Translations under genes and position numbers: made by a program
Part shown: in pieces, positions 19,860 to 26,556 of the stretch
Layout of the letters: each line of letters begins with the position of its first letter
How positions within the stretch are numbered: position 1 is the first letter of the stretch
Notes under the pieces: model-generated
Database searches by the model: none
What the model saw: the letters and a program-made list of their open reading frames with translations, nothing else
What the model was told of the DNA's origin: nothing
Origin: Neptunicella sp048268085
GTDB taxonomy: Bacteria > Pseudomonadota > Gammaproteobacteria > Enterobacterales > Alteromonadaceae
Assembly (NCBI RefSeq): GCF_048268085.1
Contig: NZ_JBLWWF010000013.1
Coordinates: 62,001 to 126,000 of the forward strand
Direction of reading: 5' to 3'
Length of the DNA stretch: 64,000 nt

Positions 19860-19954
19860 TCTAAAAGTATAGTACTGATTTATAAGACTAAATTTTAGAC
19901 TTATAAACCTACCAACTTTTATTGATAACTTCCAAATTATTAAAGATCTATTTC
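19860..19954 (-). promoter_or_regulatory. CRISPR leader with 29-nt dyad
   Basis: A 95-nt very AT-rich stretch between cas2 and the first repeat. It holds a 29-nt near-perfect dyad (19879-19907): arms TTTATAAG and CTTATAAA, inner arms CTAAA and TTTAG, one A-A mismatch and a central T. On the minus strand TATACT (19866-19871) is a good -10 for the pre-crRNA transcript, though the -35 is weak. A half IHF-like site (TATCAA, then TTG with two extra bases of spacing) is present further upstream. Confidence 0.75.
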
Positions 19955-20248
19955 TTAACTTTTTTCTATCGGTAAAAAACGTACTAATCGCAGTCCATCA
20001 AAATCAATTGGCATTCGCCGATTTTCACCTAGAGTAATAAAGTCAAAGCCAGACTCGGTATTGGTTGCCCATGCCATTACAACATTGCCCTGTTCGGCCA
20101 TTTCAGTTATTTGTTGCCAAATCATCTCACGAATTTTACGACTCACGTCACCAACATACACTCCAGCCCTGATTTCCAATAACCATACTGCCAGACGGCC
20201 TCGTAATCTTGGCGGAACCGTTTCAGTGACAATCATGCACATACTCAT
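19955..20248 (-). CDS. cas2: Cas2e, CRISPR spacer acquisition protein (type I-E)
   Basis: A 97-residue ferredoxin-fold protein of the I-E Cas2 branch (ygbF-like). It opens with MIVTETVPPRLRGRLAVWLLEIRAGVYVG, which is diagnostic for Cas2e, and has WATNTESGFDFITLGENRR and the short C-terminal tail RLVRFLPIEKS used to contact Cas1. It forms the Cas1-Cas2 integrase as a central dimer; its own nuclease activity is not needed for adaptation in the E. coli system. The ATG follows the cas1 stop directly (TAAATG), with GGAG 8 nt upstream. Last gene before the leader. Confidence 0.95.
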   Translation of the reverse strand: MSMCMIVTETVPPRLRGRLAVWLLEIRAGVYVGDVSRKIREMIWQQITEMAEQGNVVMAWATNTESGFDFITLGENRRMPIDFDGLRLVRFLPIEKS

Positions 20249-21166
20249 TTATTTACTCCGATGACCTTGTTCACCAATGGATTCAGGTTCAGGAATGGCG
20301 GGTGGTTGCGCATCGGGATAAGCTTCTGGTGGTTTAATTTCACCTGCAGCCAGGATTTCTTCTATTAAAGGAATAAGTCTTTTCAAGGTTTTATCAGTTC
20401 TAAATAATTCACGGCAAGCCAACCTTACCTCTCTATCGGGTTGTAGTGGCCGCTTAGACGCGATGCGAAACGCCGCTGGGATGACAGTGTCAAACTTAAT
20501 AATATCGGCAATATCGTAAACAAAGCTTAGTGGCTTACCCGTGTGCAGATAACCAATGGCTGGGGCGTATCCTGCAGCTAAAATAGCGGCCTCAGTAACA
20601 CCATATAAACAGGAGGTTGCAGCACTGATGCATTTGTTGGCTATATCTCCCTTATCCCAGTCTTTGGGATCATAACGCCGCCCTTTCCAATCAATATTGT
20701 ATTGCTTAGCTAATAGTTGATAAGTTTTACGTACCCGCGCCCCTTCTATACCTCTTAATTGATCAACACTTCGCCGCTGTGGAGCTTCTTCGCCAAAACG
20801 TAGCTCAAACATTTTACGCACGACTTTAAGGCGAAGGTTTTCATCCAAGGCCAATTTAGCTTGATACAAGAGCTTATCCGATCGGGCACCACCGGGTTGA
20901 CCTGCTGCATAAAATCGTACACCGCCCTCACCTACCCAAGTAATGAGAGTCCCCACCTGAGATGCCAGTTTAATCGCGGCATGGGATATACGAGTTCCGG
21001 GCTCAAGCATTAAACAGGTTACCGAGCCGACTGGAATATGCATACGTTCGCCATTTTTATCGATAACAACAAAGGCACCATCTTTGACATCAATCTTCCC
21101 CATACCGATAAAAATCATTGAGTTGCGGTCTTTAATCGGTATAGGTTTAAGTGGGATAAATGACAT
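20249..21166 (-). CDS. cas1: Cas1e, CRISPR integrase (type I-E)
   Basis: A 305-residue integrase very like E. coli Cas1 (ygbT). The metal ligands fall at the same numbers: E141 in RGIEGARVRK, H208 in GYLHTGKPLSF, and D218/D221 in VYDIADIIKFD. The segments NIDWKGRRYDPKDWDKGD and CISAATSCLYGVTEAAILAAGYAP are family hallmarks. The ATG at 21166 is preceded by AAAGGAG at 7 nt and lies only 16 nt after the toxin stop, so cas1-cas2 can be read through from the toxin-antitoxin unit. It captures protospacers with Cas2 and inserts them at the leader-proximal repeat. Confidence 0.97.
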   Translation of the reverse strand: MSFIPLKPIPIKDRNSMIFIGMGKIDVKDGAFVVIDKNGERMHIPVGSVTCLMLEPGTRISHAAIKLASQVGTLITWVGEGGVRFYAAGQPGGARSDKLLYQAKLALDENLRLKVVRKMFELRFGEEAPQRRSVDQLRGIEGARVRKTYQLLAKQYNIDWKGRRYDPKDWDKGDIANKCISAATSCLYGVTEAAILAAGYAPAIGYLHTGKPLSFVYDIADIIKFDTVIPAAFRIASKRPLQPDREVRLACRELFRTDKTLKRLIPLIEEILAAGEIKPPEAYPDAQPPAIPEPESIGEQGHRSK

Positions 21167-21182
21167 TCCATGTCTCCTTTGA

Positions 21183-21509
21183 CTACTGGTTTAACAACCT
21201 TCTTTGCAATATAGCTCGCACATTGCGCCGCTGGTCTAACACCGCATGAATATAAATTATCTTATCTTTAATTTGATAAATAATACGAAAGGGCTGAACC
21301 ACAAGTTGACGATAAGACGACGCCTGAGTACTCAGTAGTTCTTTAGGAAAACTACCTCGTTCGGGGTTATCTGCTAATGAATTAACTGCCATTTGTAGTT
21401 TATTAATGAAAGTATCAGCAAAACTGCTGGACACCTGTACTAGATAATAATCATAAATCTGTATTAAATCAGCGCTGGCAGGCTGTGAAAAACGGATGTT
21501 AAAACTCAT
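21183..21509 (-). CDS. RelE/ParE-superfamily toxin inside the cas operon
   Basis: A 108-residue protein with the RelE/ParE fold pattern: an N-terminal strand and two helices (FSQPASADLIQIYDYYLVQVSSSFADTFINKLQMAVNSLADNPERG), then YRQLVVQPFRIIYQIKDKIIYIHAVLDQRRN, the strand pair that carries the arginine-rich active region. It overlaps the antitoxin stop by 4 nt (ATGA), the usual coupled antitoxin-toxin order. The family contains mRNA interferases (RelE) and gyrase poisons (ParE); the target cannot be assigned here. Its place between cas6e and cas1 is unusual (see findings). Confidence 0.88.
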   Translation of the reverse strand: MSFNIRFSQPASADLIQIYDYYLVQVSSSFADTFINKLQMAVNSLADNPERGSFPKELLSTQASSYRQLVVQPFRIIYQIKDKIIYIHAVLDQRRNVRAILQRRLLNQ

Positions 21510-21781
21510 TTCAGCCCGCTACGTTGGCGCAGCATGTCAAAGGCCTCATCAGCTGACATTGTTTTTCCCTCAGTTATAGCCTTCTCACTTTGTGCAATCA
21601 TTTTTAACATAGCCAAGGTTTCCTGAGTTTGTTCATATTCACGCACCGATTGCACCACCATTGCAGGCTCGCCATTTTGGGTGATCACATAATGCTCGCC
21701 GTCTTCTTTCAGCTCCGATGCTATTTTGGCCGCATTCGCCTTAAGATAACTAATAGGTTTGGTATGGGTTAATAAGCTCAT
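21506..21781 (-). CDS. Phd/YefM-family antitoxin inside the cas operon
   Basis: A 91-residue antitoxin. The N-terminal DNA-binding Phd/YefM fold reads PISYLKANAAKIASELKEDGEHYVITQNGEPAMVVQSVREYEQ, and the C-terminal helix (AITEGKTMSADEAFDMLRQR) is the expected toxin-binding tail. The ATG at 21781 has GGA about 8 nt upstream and is preferred over an in-frame TTG at 21793. Immediately upstream lies a perfect inverted repeat (21805-21833) that fits an autoregulatory operator. Co-expressed with the ParE/RelE-like toxin that follows. Confidence 0.9.
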   Translation of the reverse strand: MSLLTHTKPISYLKANAAKIASELKEDGEHYVITQNGEPAMVVQSVREYEQTQETLAMLKMIAQSEKAITEGKTMSADEAFDMLRQRSGLK

Positions 21782-21804
21782 CGTCAATTCCAATGGTTAA
21801 TCAT

Positions 21805-21833
21805 AAGACCAAATATAAACCGTATTTGGTCTT
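21805..21833. promoter_or_regulatory. Inverted-repeat operator of the toxin-antitoxin module
   Basis: Perfect 11-bp arms, AAGACCAAATA (21805-21815) and TATTTGGTCTT (21823-21833), 7 nt apart, in the 65-nt gap between cas6e and the antitoxin. On the minus strand TTAGCA-18-TATATT is a possible promoter overlapping it. Size and place match operators bound by Phd/YefM antitoxins. This gives the module, and possibly cas1-cas2 downstream, its own control. Confidence 0.7.
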
Positions 21834-21846
21834 GATGCTAATGCAT

Positions 21847-22521
21847 TTATATAAGACGGATTAACATTAGACCGCAGCCCATACTTTTTGCCCGCCCAAA
21901 CCCTGCGCACATTTGGTCGATAAACTTTTGAGGGTCAACGACAGTTAGTAACCCTTGAAAATCAACCGATGAGAATTGCACCTGATGGCCTGAGGCCTTA
22001 GACGACTTGCGCTGATCATAACGCTCTACCTCTGGTATTGCATCCAATTGAAAACCCCAATTATCAAGACGCTTATTATCTGTAATCCAGTCAATAGCGG
22101 CTTGATTCATTACATCATTCAGTTGTGCTTTATCCACCGACTTGTTGCCTTTAAACTGATATTTGGCATGCATTAACACATCATGCCGTTTGCCTTTTCC
22201 GGAAGAGTCTTTACTGTAAATAGTAGGATTAACCCGCAACTTAAACGCTAACCGCTTGCCCGTTTGTAATACCGGTGAAAATGGTTTGCTTTGAACGTTA
22301 AAAACACCACCATTAGCTTGAGGTTCCACTGCCGACAATACAAAAAATTCCGGCAATCCATTTATGCCAATCTCTTCACGAAACAGAAAGTCTCGCTTTG
22401 CTTGTTCAGTAAACAATTGCCATATCAATTGATGGGAAGCATACGCGCCTGAACTTTTAATATTCAGTAATGTTCTGGCGCTTTGCTCTGAAGGCCAGAG
22501 TGTTATTTTTGATAAATACAT
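21847..22521 (-). CDS. cas6e: Cas6e, pre-crRNA endonuclease (CasE/Cse3)
   Basis: A 224-residue tandem-RRM endoribonuclease that cuts each repeat and stays on the 3' hairpin of the crRNA in Cascade. Features: start MYLSKITLWP; His30 in SGAYASHQLIWQLF is the candidate general acid/base (the E. coli His is in the same motif); FKLRVNPTIY in the centre; and the C-terminal glycine-rich loop GFGRAKSMGCGLMLIR that binds the stem. Starts 2 nt after the cas5e stop. The palindromic repeat stem here (CCCCG/CGGGG) is the expected substrate. Confidence 0.95.
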   Translation of the reverse strand: MYLSKITLWPSEQSARTLLNIKSSGAYASHQLIWQLFTEQAKRDFLFREEIGINGLPEFFVLSAVEPQANGGVFNVQSKPFSPVLQTGKRLAFKLRVNPTIYSKDSSGKGKRHDVLMHAKYQFKGNKSVDKAQLNDVMNQAAIDWITDNKRLDNWGFQLDAIPEVERYDQRKSSKASGHQVQFSSVDFQGLLTVVDPQKFIDQMCAGFGRAKSMGCGLMLIRLI

Positions 22522-22523
22522 GA

Positions 22524-23255
22524 TTACCCCTCTTCCATCGATACTTGGTGCATCATCCGTTGCTTAAACTGCCAACGACCGCGGCATACAGGTTCATCCC
22601 AGAGTTGAGTAGATAATATCCCCATGCTATCTATTTCAGCTTTATTTCCTTCCCAAAAATAAGTAACCCGTTTATTGCCACCTAACCACAAAGCATCCTC
22701 TTTGGTGGAACGTGTTAAGCAAGGAAATTCAGTGTCGAGCGCCTGCTTTAACGTTTCGCTTGAAATAACCTTTGGCATCAAAGGCAAGGAAGGGGGACAA
22801 GATTTTCTCCCCAGACTCAAGGAAAATTCTGGCTTTATCAGCGCTTGCTTAAATTGCTCCAACTCATACTTTGTATGGTCGTTAAGCGAAATCGCAACCA
22901 CCCATAATCCATCGCAGCGGTAATCCCGGCTGGATAAAATGGTATTGAGCTTATTTTCACTCAACTCACTTTTACGACTCCGATGGGTCACTTTATTACT
23001 GTGCGATGGCACCTGTGTTGTGTGGTAATCACGCAGAAGAGAAGTAGGCGTTACTTGTTTTACAGCAACTCGCACGCTTTGTTGCAGGGCTTGTAAGTCA
23101 GCTTCTTTATCACGCCGAATACCCAGTGCCGCACCTAGCAATCCCAATATGGCAGAACGTGTCGGCTGAATTCCTGTCGGTCTATCACCGCCAACAGCGG
23201 CTTGCCCCCAACTGGCCATTGGTCCGTATAATCGAAAAACCAGATACTCTTGCAT
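22524..23255 (-). CDS. cas5e: Cas5e, Cascade subunit (CasD)
   Basis: About 243 residues when started at the ATG at 23255, which has a perfect AAGGAGG 5 nt upstream overlapping the cas7e stop. A longer frame to 23279 lacks a comparable site. The N-terminus YLVFRLYGPMASWGQAAVGGDRPTGIQPTRSAILGLLGAALGI is the classic Cas5e signature. It caps the 5' handle of the crRNA in Cascade. VCRGRWQFKQR near the end is also family-typical. Confidence 0.95.
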   Translation of the reverse strand: MQEYLVFRLYGPMASWGQAAVGGDRPTGIQPTRSAILGLLGAALGIRRDKEADLQALQQSVRVAVKQVTPTSLLRDYHTTQVPSHSNKVTHRSRKSELSENKLNTILSSRDYRCDGLWVVAISLNDHTKYELEQFKQALIKPEFSLSLGRKSCPPSLPLMPKVISSETLKQALDTEFPCLTRSTKEDALWLGGNKRVTYFWEGNKAEIDSMGILSTQLWDEPVCRGRWQFKQRMMHQVSMEEG

Positions 23256-23265
23256 ACTGTCCTCC

Positions 23266-24306
23266 TTAGTGACTAACAAAGTCGCTCAGTTCTGCAAATG
23301 TACCTTCTCCGGTCAAAGCATTAATGTGATAACGCTGCTCAGCACAGGCTCCGTACACTTTATCCATATTCTCTACTTGCTCAGTTAAGGCCTTAACGGC
23401 GTCAGCGGCTTGATCGCCTGAGTTAACCGGCTTTAAGAAAGCAACGGACAAAGAGCGCGGTTGTTGCTCACCTTTTTCAGCCAGCACATAACTGGCATAG
23501 GCTCTGGAAGCAAAACTGTTTTGTTTACCTTTCGGTGAGACTTTTACTGCAGCTTCGGTAAGCGCCTGAATCGCTTTATTGGCAAGTGCTTCATTGCCAT
23601 CGAGATTTTCAATCAACAACGTTTTATTGATGCAGATGTAACTGTAAAACAAGGCCGCAGCAAAACCTGATTCGCCTATATGTGCTGAACCAGAGTCTTC
23701 TTTGCCATCGTTTAAGTCATCTACCGCAGTGAAGTAGTCATCTTCAACAACTACGCTGTGTACGCTTAATGCATGAGCAACCTGACAAGCAGCTTCAATA
23801 CTTTTGTCAGTATTCTTCCCTGTTAACATACGTCCAAACATAGCAACATCTACAGATGATGTTTTCTCGGCTAGAACCTGAAACACGTCATCACTTGGCT
23901 CCATTTTCGACTCACAAATTCCATCAATTATTTTGAGAATTGCTTGATATTCGTCATAACTTATAAATGCTAAGGCATCCATTTCTGGAATATCTTTTTT
24001 CTGATCTTTCCTAAAAACGTTTGCAACTTTTGATGCCCATACTTTTGCTTCCTTTTCTTTAATCCCTGAATCAACCATTTTATTAAAAGCTTCAGTACCC
24101 AATTCCCGAGTTCTTATTCCAGTATGGCCACTCATTGCTTGCTCAAACAAATCGGATACCCGCCAGTTACGTTTCAGACTTTGCGAGCTAACCCTGAGTC
24201 GATCAAAACCACCCATTTTAGCTGTCTTGGGCCGACCTAAATCATCCCGGTTTAAATTAGATGGAGCATAAGAAGTTAATAAGTGCAGTTGAATAAATTG
24301 GCTCAT
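23266..24306 (-). CDS. cas7e: Cas7e, Cascade backbone subunit (CasC/Cse4)
   Basis: A 346-residue RRM-type backbone protein, six copies of which coat the spacer RNA in E. coli Cascade. FIQLHLLTSYAPSNLNRDDLGRPKTA and FDRLRVSSQSLKRNWR at the start, DVAMFGRMLTGK and ALSVHSVVVEDDYFTAVDDL in the middle, and LSVAFLKPVNSG near the end are all Cas7e hallmarks. The ATG has AAGGA 7 nt upstream. The middle third (about 23880-24150) is more AT-rich than the flanks. Confidence 0.96.
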   Translation of the reverse strand: MSQFIQLHLLTSYAPSNLNRDDLGRPKTAKMGGFDRLRVSSQSLKRNWRVSDLFEQAMSGHTGIRTRELGTEAFNKMVDSGIKEKEAKVWASKVANVFRKDQKKDIPEMDALAFISYDEYQAILKIIDGICESKMEPSDDVFQVLAEKTSSVDVAMFGRMLTGKNTDKSIEAACQVAHALSVHSVVVEDDYFTAVDDLNDGKEDSGSAHIGESGFAAALFYSYICINKTLLIENLDGNEALANKAIQALTEAAVKVSPKGKQNSFASRAYASYVLAEKGEQQPRSLSVAFLKPVNSGDQAADAVKALTEQVENMDKVYGACAEQRYHINALTGEGTFAELSDFVSH

Positions 24307-24340
24307 GATTTTTCCTTAATATAATTTCAATGTAATAGTT

Positions 24341-24916
24341 TTATTTAGCTTTACTTGAAGCGGCACGGTAATAATCCATTGCCCACTCAACGCCAATGCG
24401 TTTACTGGCTTGATTAGGGCGTGAACCACGGTATTCAGAAAACCATTTTTGAATATCTACAGCCAACCCCTCTACTGAGACCTCACCTTTGACTTGTTGT
24501 AGTATTCGCCGTAATTTCCGAATAAAATCATCAGGCGTTTTGGTATTTTGCAGTTGAAAAAAACGTAGTTCGCTGATCGTGGATTTGTCACTATCGGTTT
24601 TTCTTCCAGCCACGGTAGCGAGCTTGTCAGTCACATTGCTTTTAACTTGAACTAACGCCGCCGCAATCGCTGCAAAACACTCCATTAACTCTATTTGCTT
24701 TTCCTCTGATTTATCGGCAATCAGCTCTTCTGGCAAACTTAGCCATAAAGCTCTAAACCCTGCGGTTAACATCACCGCATCTAAGCTTTCCGCCCTTTTC
24801 AGTTGAGCTTTATGCGCACTTGGTGCGGGTGTTATTCTCTTATCCTTTAACTGTTCGGTAGGCAAGAACATGCTTTGCCACCAGCGTAAAACTACCGTTT
24901 CAATTATGTTATCCAT
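24341..24916 (-). CDS. casB: Cse2 / Cas11, Cascade small subunit (CasB)
   Basis: A 191-residue, mostly helical basic protein in the casB position between cas8e and cas7e. VLRWWQSMFLPTEQLKD at the start, RAESLDAVMLTAGFRALW, and RFFQLQNTKTPDDFIRKLRRILQQVKG are typical for Cse2, which forms the dimer that holds the target and displaced DNA strands. The ATG overlaps the cas8e stop (TAATG). Confidence 0.93.
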   Translation of the reverse strand: MDNIIETVVLRWWQSMFLPTEQLKDKRITPAPSAHKAQLKRAESLDAVMLTAGFRALWLSLPEELIADKSEEKQIELMECFAAIAAALVQVKSNVTDKLATVAGRKTDSDKSTISELRFFQLQNTKTPDDFIRKLRRILQQVKGEVSVEGLAVDIQKWFSEYRGSRPNQASKRIGVEWAMDYYRAASSKAK

Positions 24917-26556
24917 TAAGCCACCTCCTTTGTAAATTCAATATTGTGATTGGCAATAAAGGCCTTAATATCCTTACCGCCCAACTCCCTATGACCAAGC
25001 CACCCACTTAACAATTGACGAGATTTAATCCGTTTTGCCATAGACCTTTGATTACCTAACTCTGACAAAGCGTATTCATCAAACAGATTCAAACTGAGAG
25101 TGCGAATATCTGTTAGCCATGTTTTCGCTTGTTCAGGAGTGAGTAAATAATTTTGCTCTTGGGTATTTTCAACTAGTTGACTTACAGCCTTATAAAATAT
25201 TGACTCTGTACGTTGCCAGAAATCACATTGAATGTTTCCACTAATCGTATTGTCATTCTTTTCAGCTGGATTTTTTTTGCCAAATTCAAGTCTATAGGTT
25301 TCACGCTCAAACCTTCCGTAGTTTGCTAACTTTATATGTCTCAATATTTGCTTTGATATTTCATCACTCAAGGTCGCTAATTGCTTTATTTCTCTTGATA
25401 ACTTATCTGAAACTTCCTCACTCAAACTAAATATCGGTAGATGGTTTGAATACCAACCATCTAACCTAGCCTTCTCAAGATCATATGAAAATACCCATAA
25501 ACTAGGGAGTTGATTTTGCTTTTCTAAAAAAAATGGAAGTACAGCGTAGAAATGGCTAACAACAGCAGCACATTTTGTATTGCTGGCATTATCAACAAAT
25601 AAAAAGTCACTCCAATACTTGTAGTTGCTAGAGTCTGCGCTCCCTTTCACTGAAAGAAAAATATCACTTTTTTTATTGTAACGATAAGGTGTTAATGGGT
25701 GACTCCACTCCCCATCATAATTGTTTCCATTCCCTAATATTTTGAAAACATCAACAAACAATGTTGTTCTTCGTCCAGTTATTCCACAGTTTCGCTCTCC
25801 CTTTTGCACATGCAGCCTAATCCGACTTGGCATAGCCCAAAACATATGTAATGGATGCACATCATGAAAATATATTTCACTACTTTTTGTAGCCACTAAC
25901 CAAGGAAAAATACGACCGTCAGTAAAATCAACTTCGGGATATCGCCACATTTCACGATTAATTACATTAAGCCATAACTTTGTCCACAGGCTGGAATCTA
26001 ATTGGGAGGGCATAACTAAGGTTGTTAGAGGCCCTCCTCCACGGATACTTACTCTTCCGGGCTTGCAGGCCTTATTTGGTGGAGCATTTAATTGAAGAGT
26101 AAATAAAGCTAATACTGCCATTTCCAGTGACATCACTTTACAATGTTCACGTTTAATAAAATGATCTTTATTATCTTTAACCCCATTCTCTCCTGGCGTT
26201 TCAATTAATAATTGTGAAATGTTTTTTTCACTAGCCTCCTCAAGTGCATCAAAATCCTGCATAAACAAAGGGCCGTCGCCATCCGCGTTAAAGGCATGTA
26301 CGACTACGTTAAATGCGTTGTTTAAAGCTTCTTCTGTAGGTGCTTGATCAAAATATTTATGCCATTCCAGCTCATCTTCTGGCGCAAAAACGGTTTGTAA
26401 TAATCCGATGGCAAACTGATAAGCGGATCCTTGAAAATCCGCTCTCGGCAAGGCGAAATCTATTACATCTGGACGGCAGATCGCTGATATTGGTAGCGCT
26501 TGCTCGCTACCATCTTTAAGTTTAAAAGGTAACCATTTATCGTTAATCAAATTCAT
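24916..26556 (-). CDS. casA: Cas8e, Cascade large subunit (CasA/Cse1)
   Basis: A 546-residue large subunit that recognises the PAM and recruits Cas3. It starts NLINDKWLPFKLKDGSEQALPISAI, the usual Cse1 opening, and carries GDGPLFMQDFDAL and APPNKACKPGRVSIRGGGPLTTLVMP, which contain the conserved loop region of the family. C-terminal four-helix bundle from about residue 390. Coupled to cas3 as ATGA. The central part (about 25150-26280) is clearly AT-richer than the ends, which may reflect recombination or relaxed sequence in the target-recognition region. Confidence 0.95.
   Translation of the reverse strand: MNLINDKWLPFKLKDGSEQALPISAICRPDVIDFALPRADFQGSAYQFAIGLLQTVFAPEDELEWHKYFDQAPTEEALNNAFNVVVHAFNADGDGPLFMQDFDALEEASEKNISQLLIETPGENGVKDNKDHFIKREHCKVMSLEMAVLALFTLQLNAPPNKACKPGRVSIRGGGPLTTLVMPSQLDSSLWTKLWLNVINREMWRYPEVDFTDGRIFPWLVATKSSEIYFHDVHPLHMFWAMPSRIRLHVQKGERNCGITGRRTTLFVDVFKILGNGNNYDGEWSHPLTPYRYNKKSDIFLSVKGSADSSNYKYWSDFLFVDNASNTKCAAVVSHFYAVLPFFLEKQNQLPSLWVFSYDLEKARLDGWYSNHLPIFSLSEEVSDKLSREIKQLATLSDEISKQILRHIKLANYGRFERETYRLEFGKKNPAEKNDNTISGNIQCDFWQRTESIFYKAVSQLVENTQEQNYLLTPEQAKTWLTDIRTLSLNLFDEYALSELGNQRSMAKRIKSRQLLSGWLGHRELGGKDIKAFIANHNIEFTKEVA

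Noticed and set aside
21794..21846. A mobile-element boundary around the toxin-antitoxin module
   Set aside because: No direct repeats, transposase or integrase remnants next to the module; only the operator palindrome is present.
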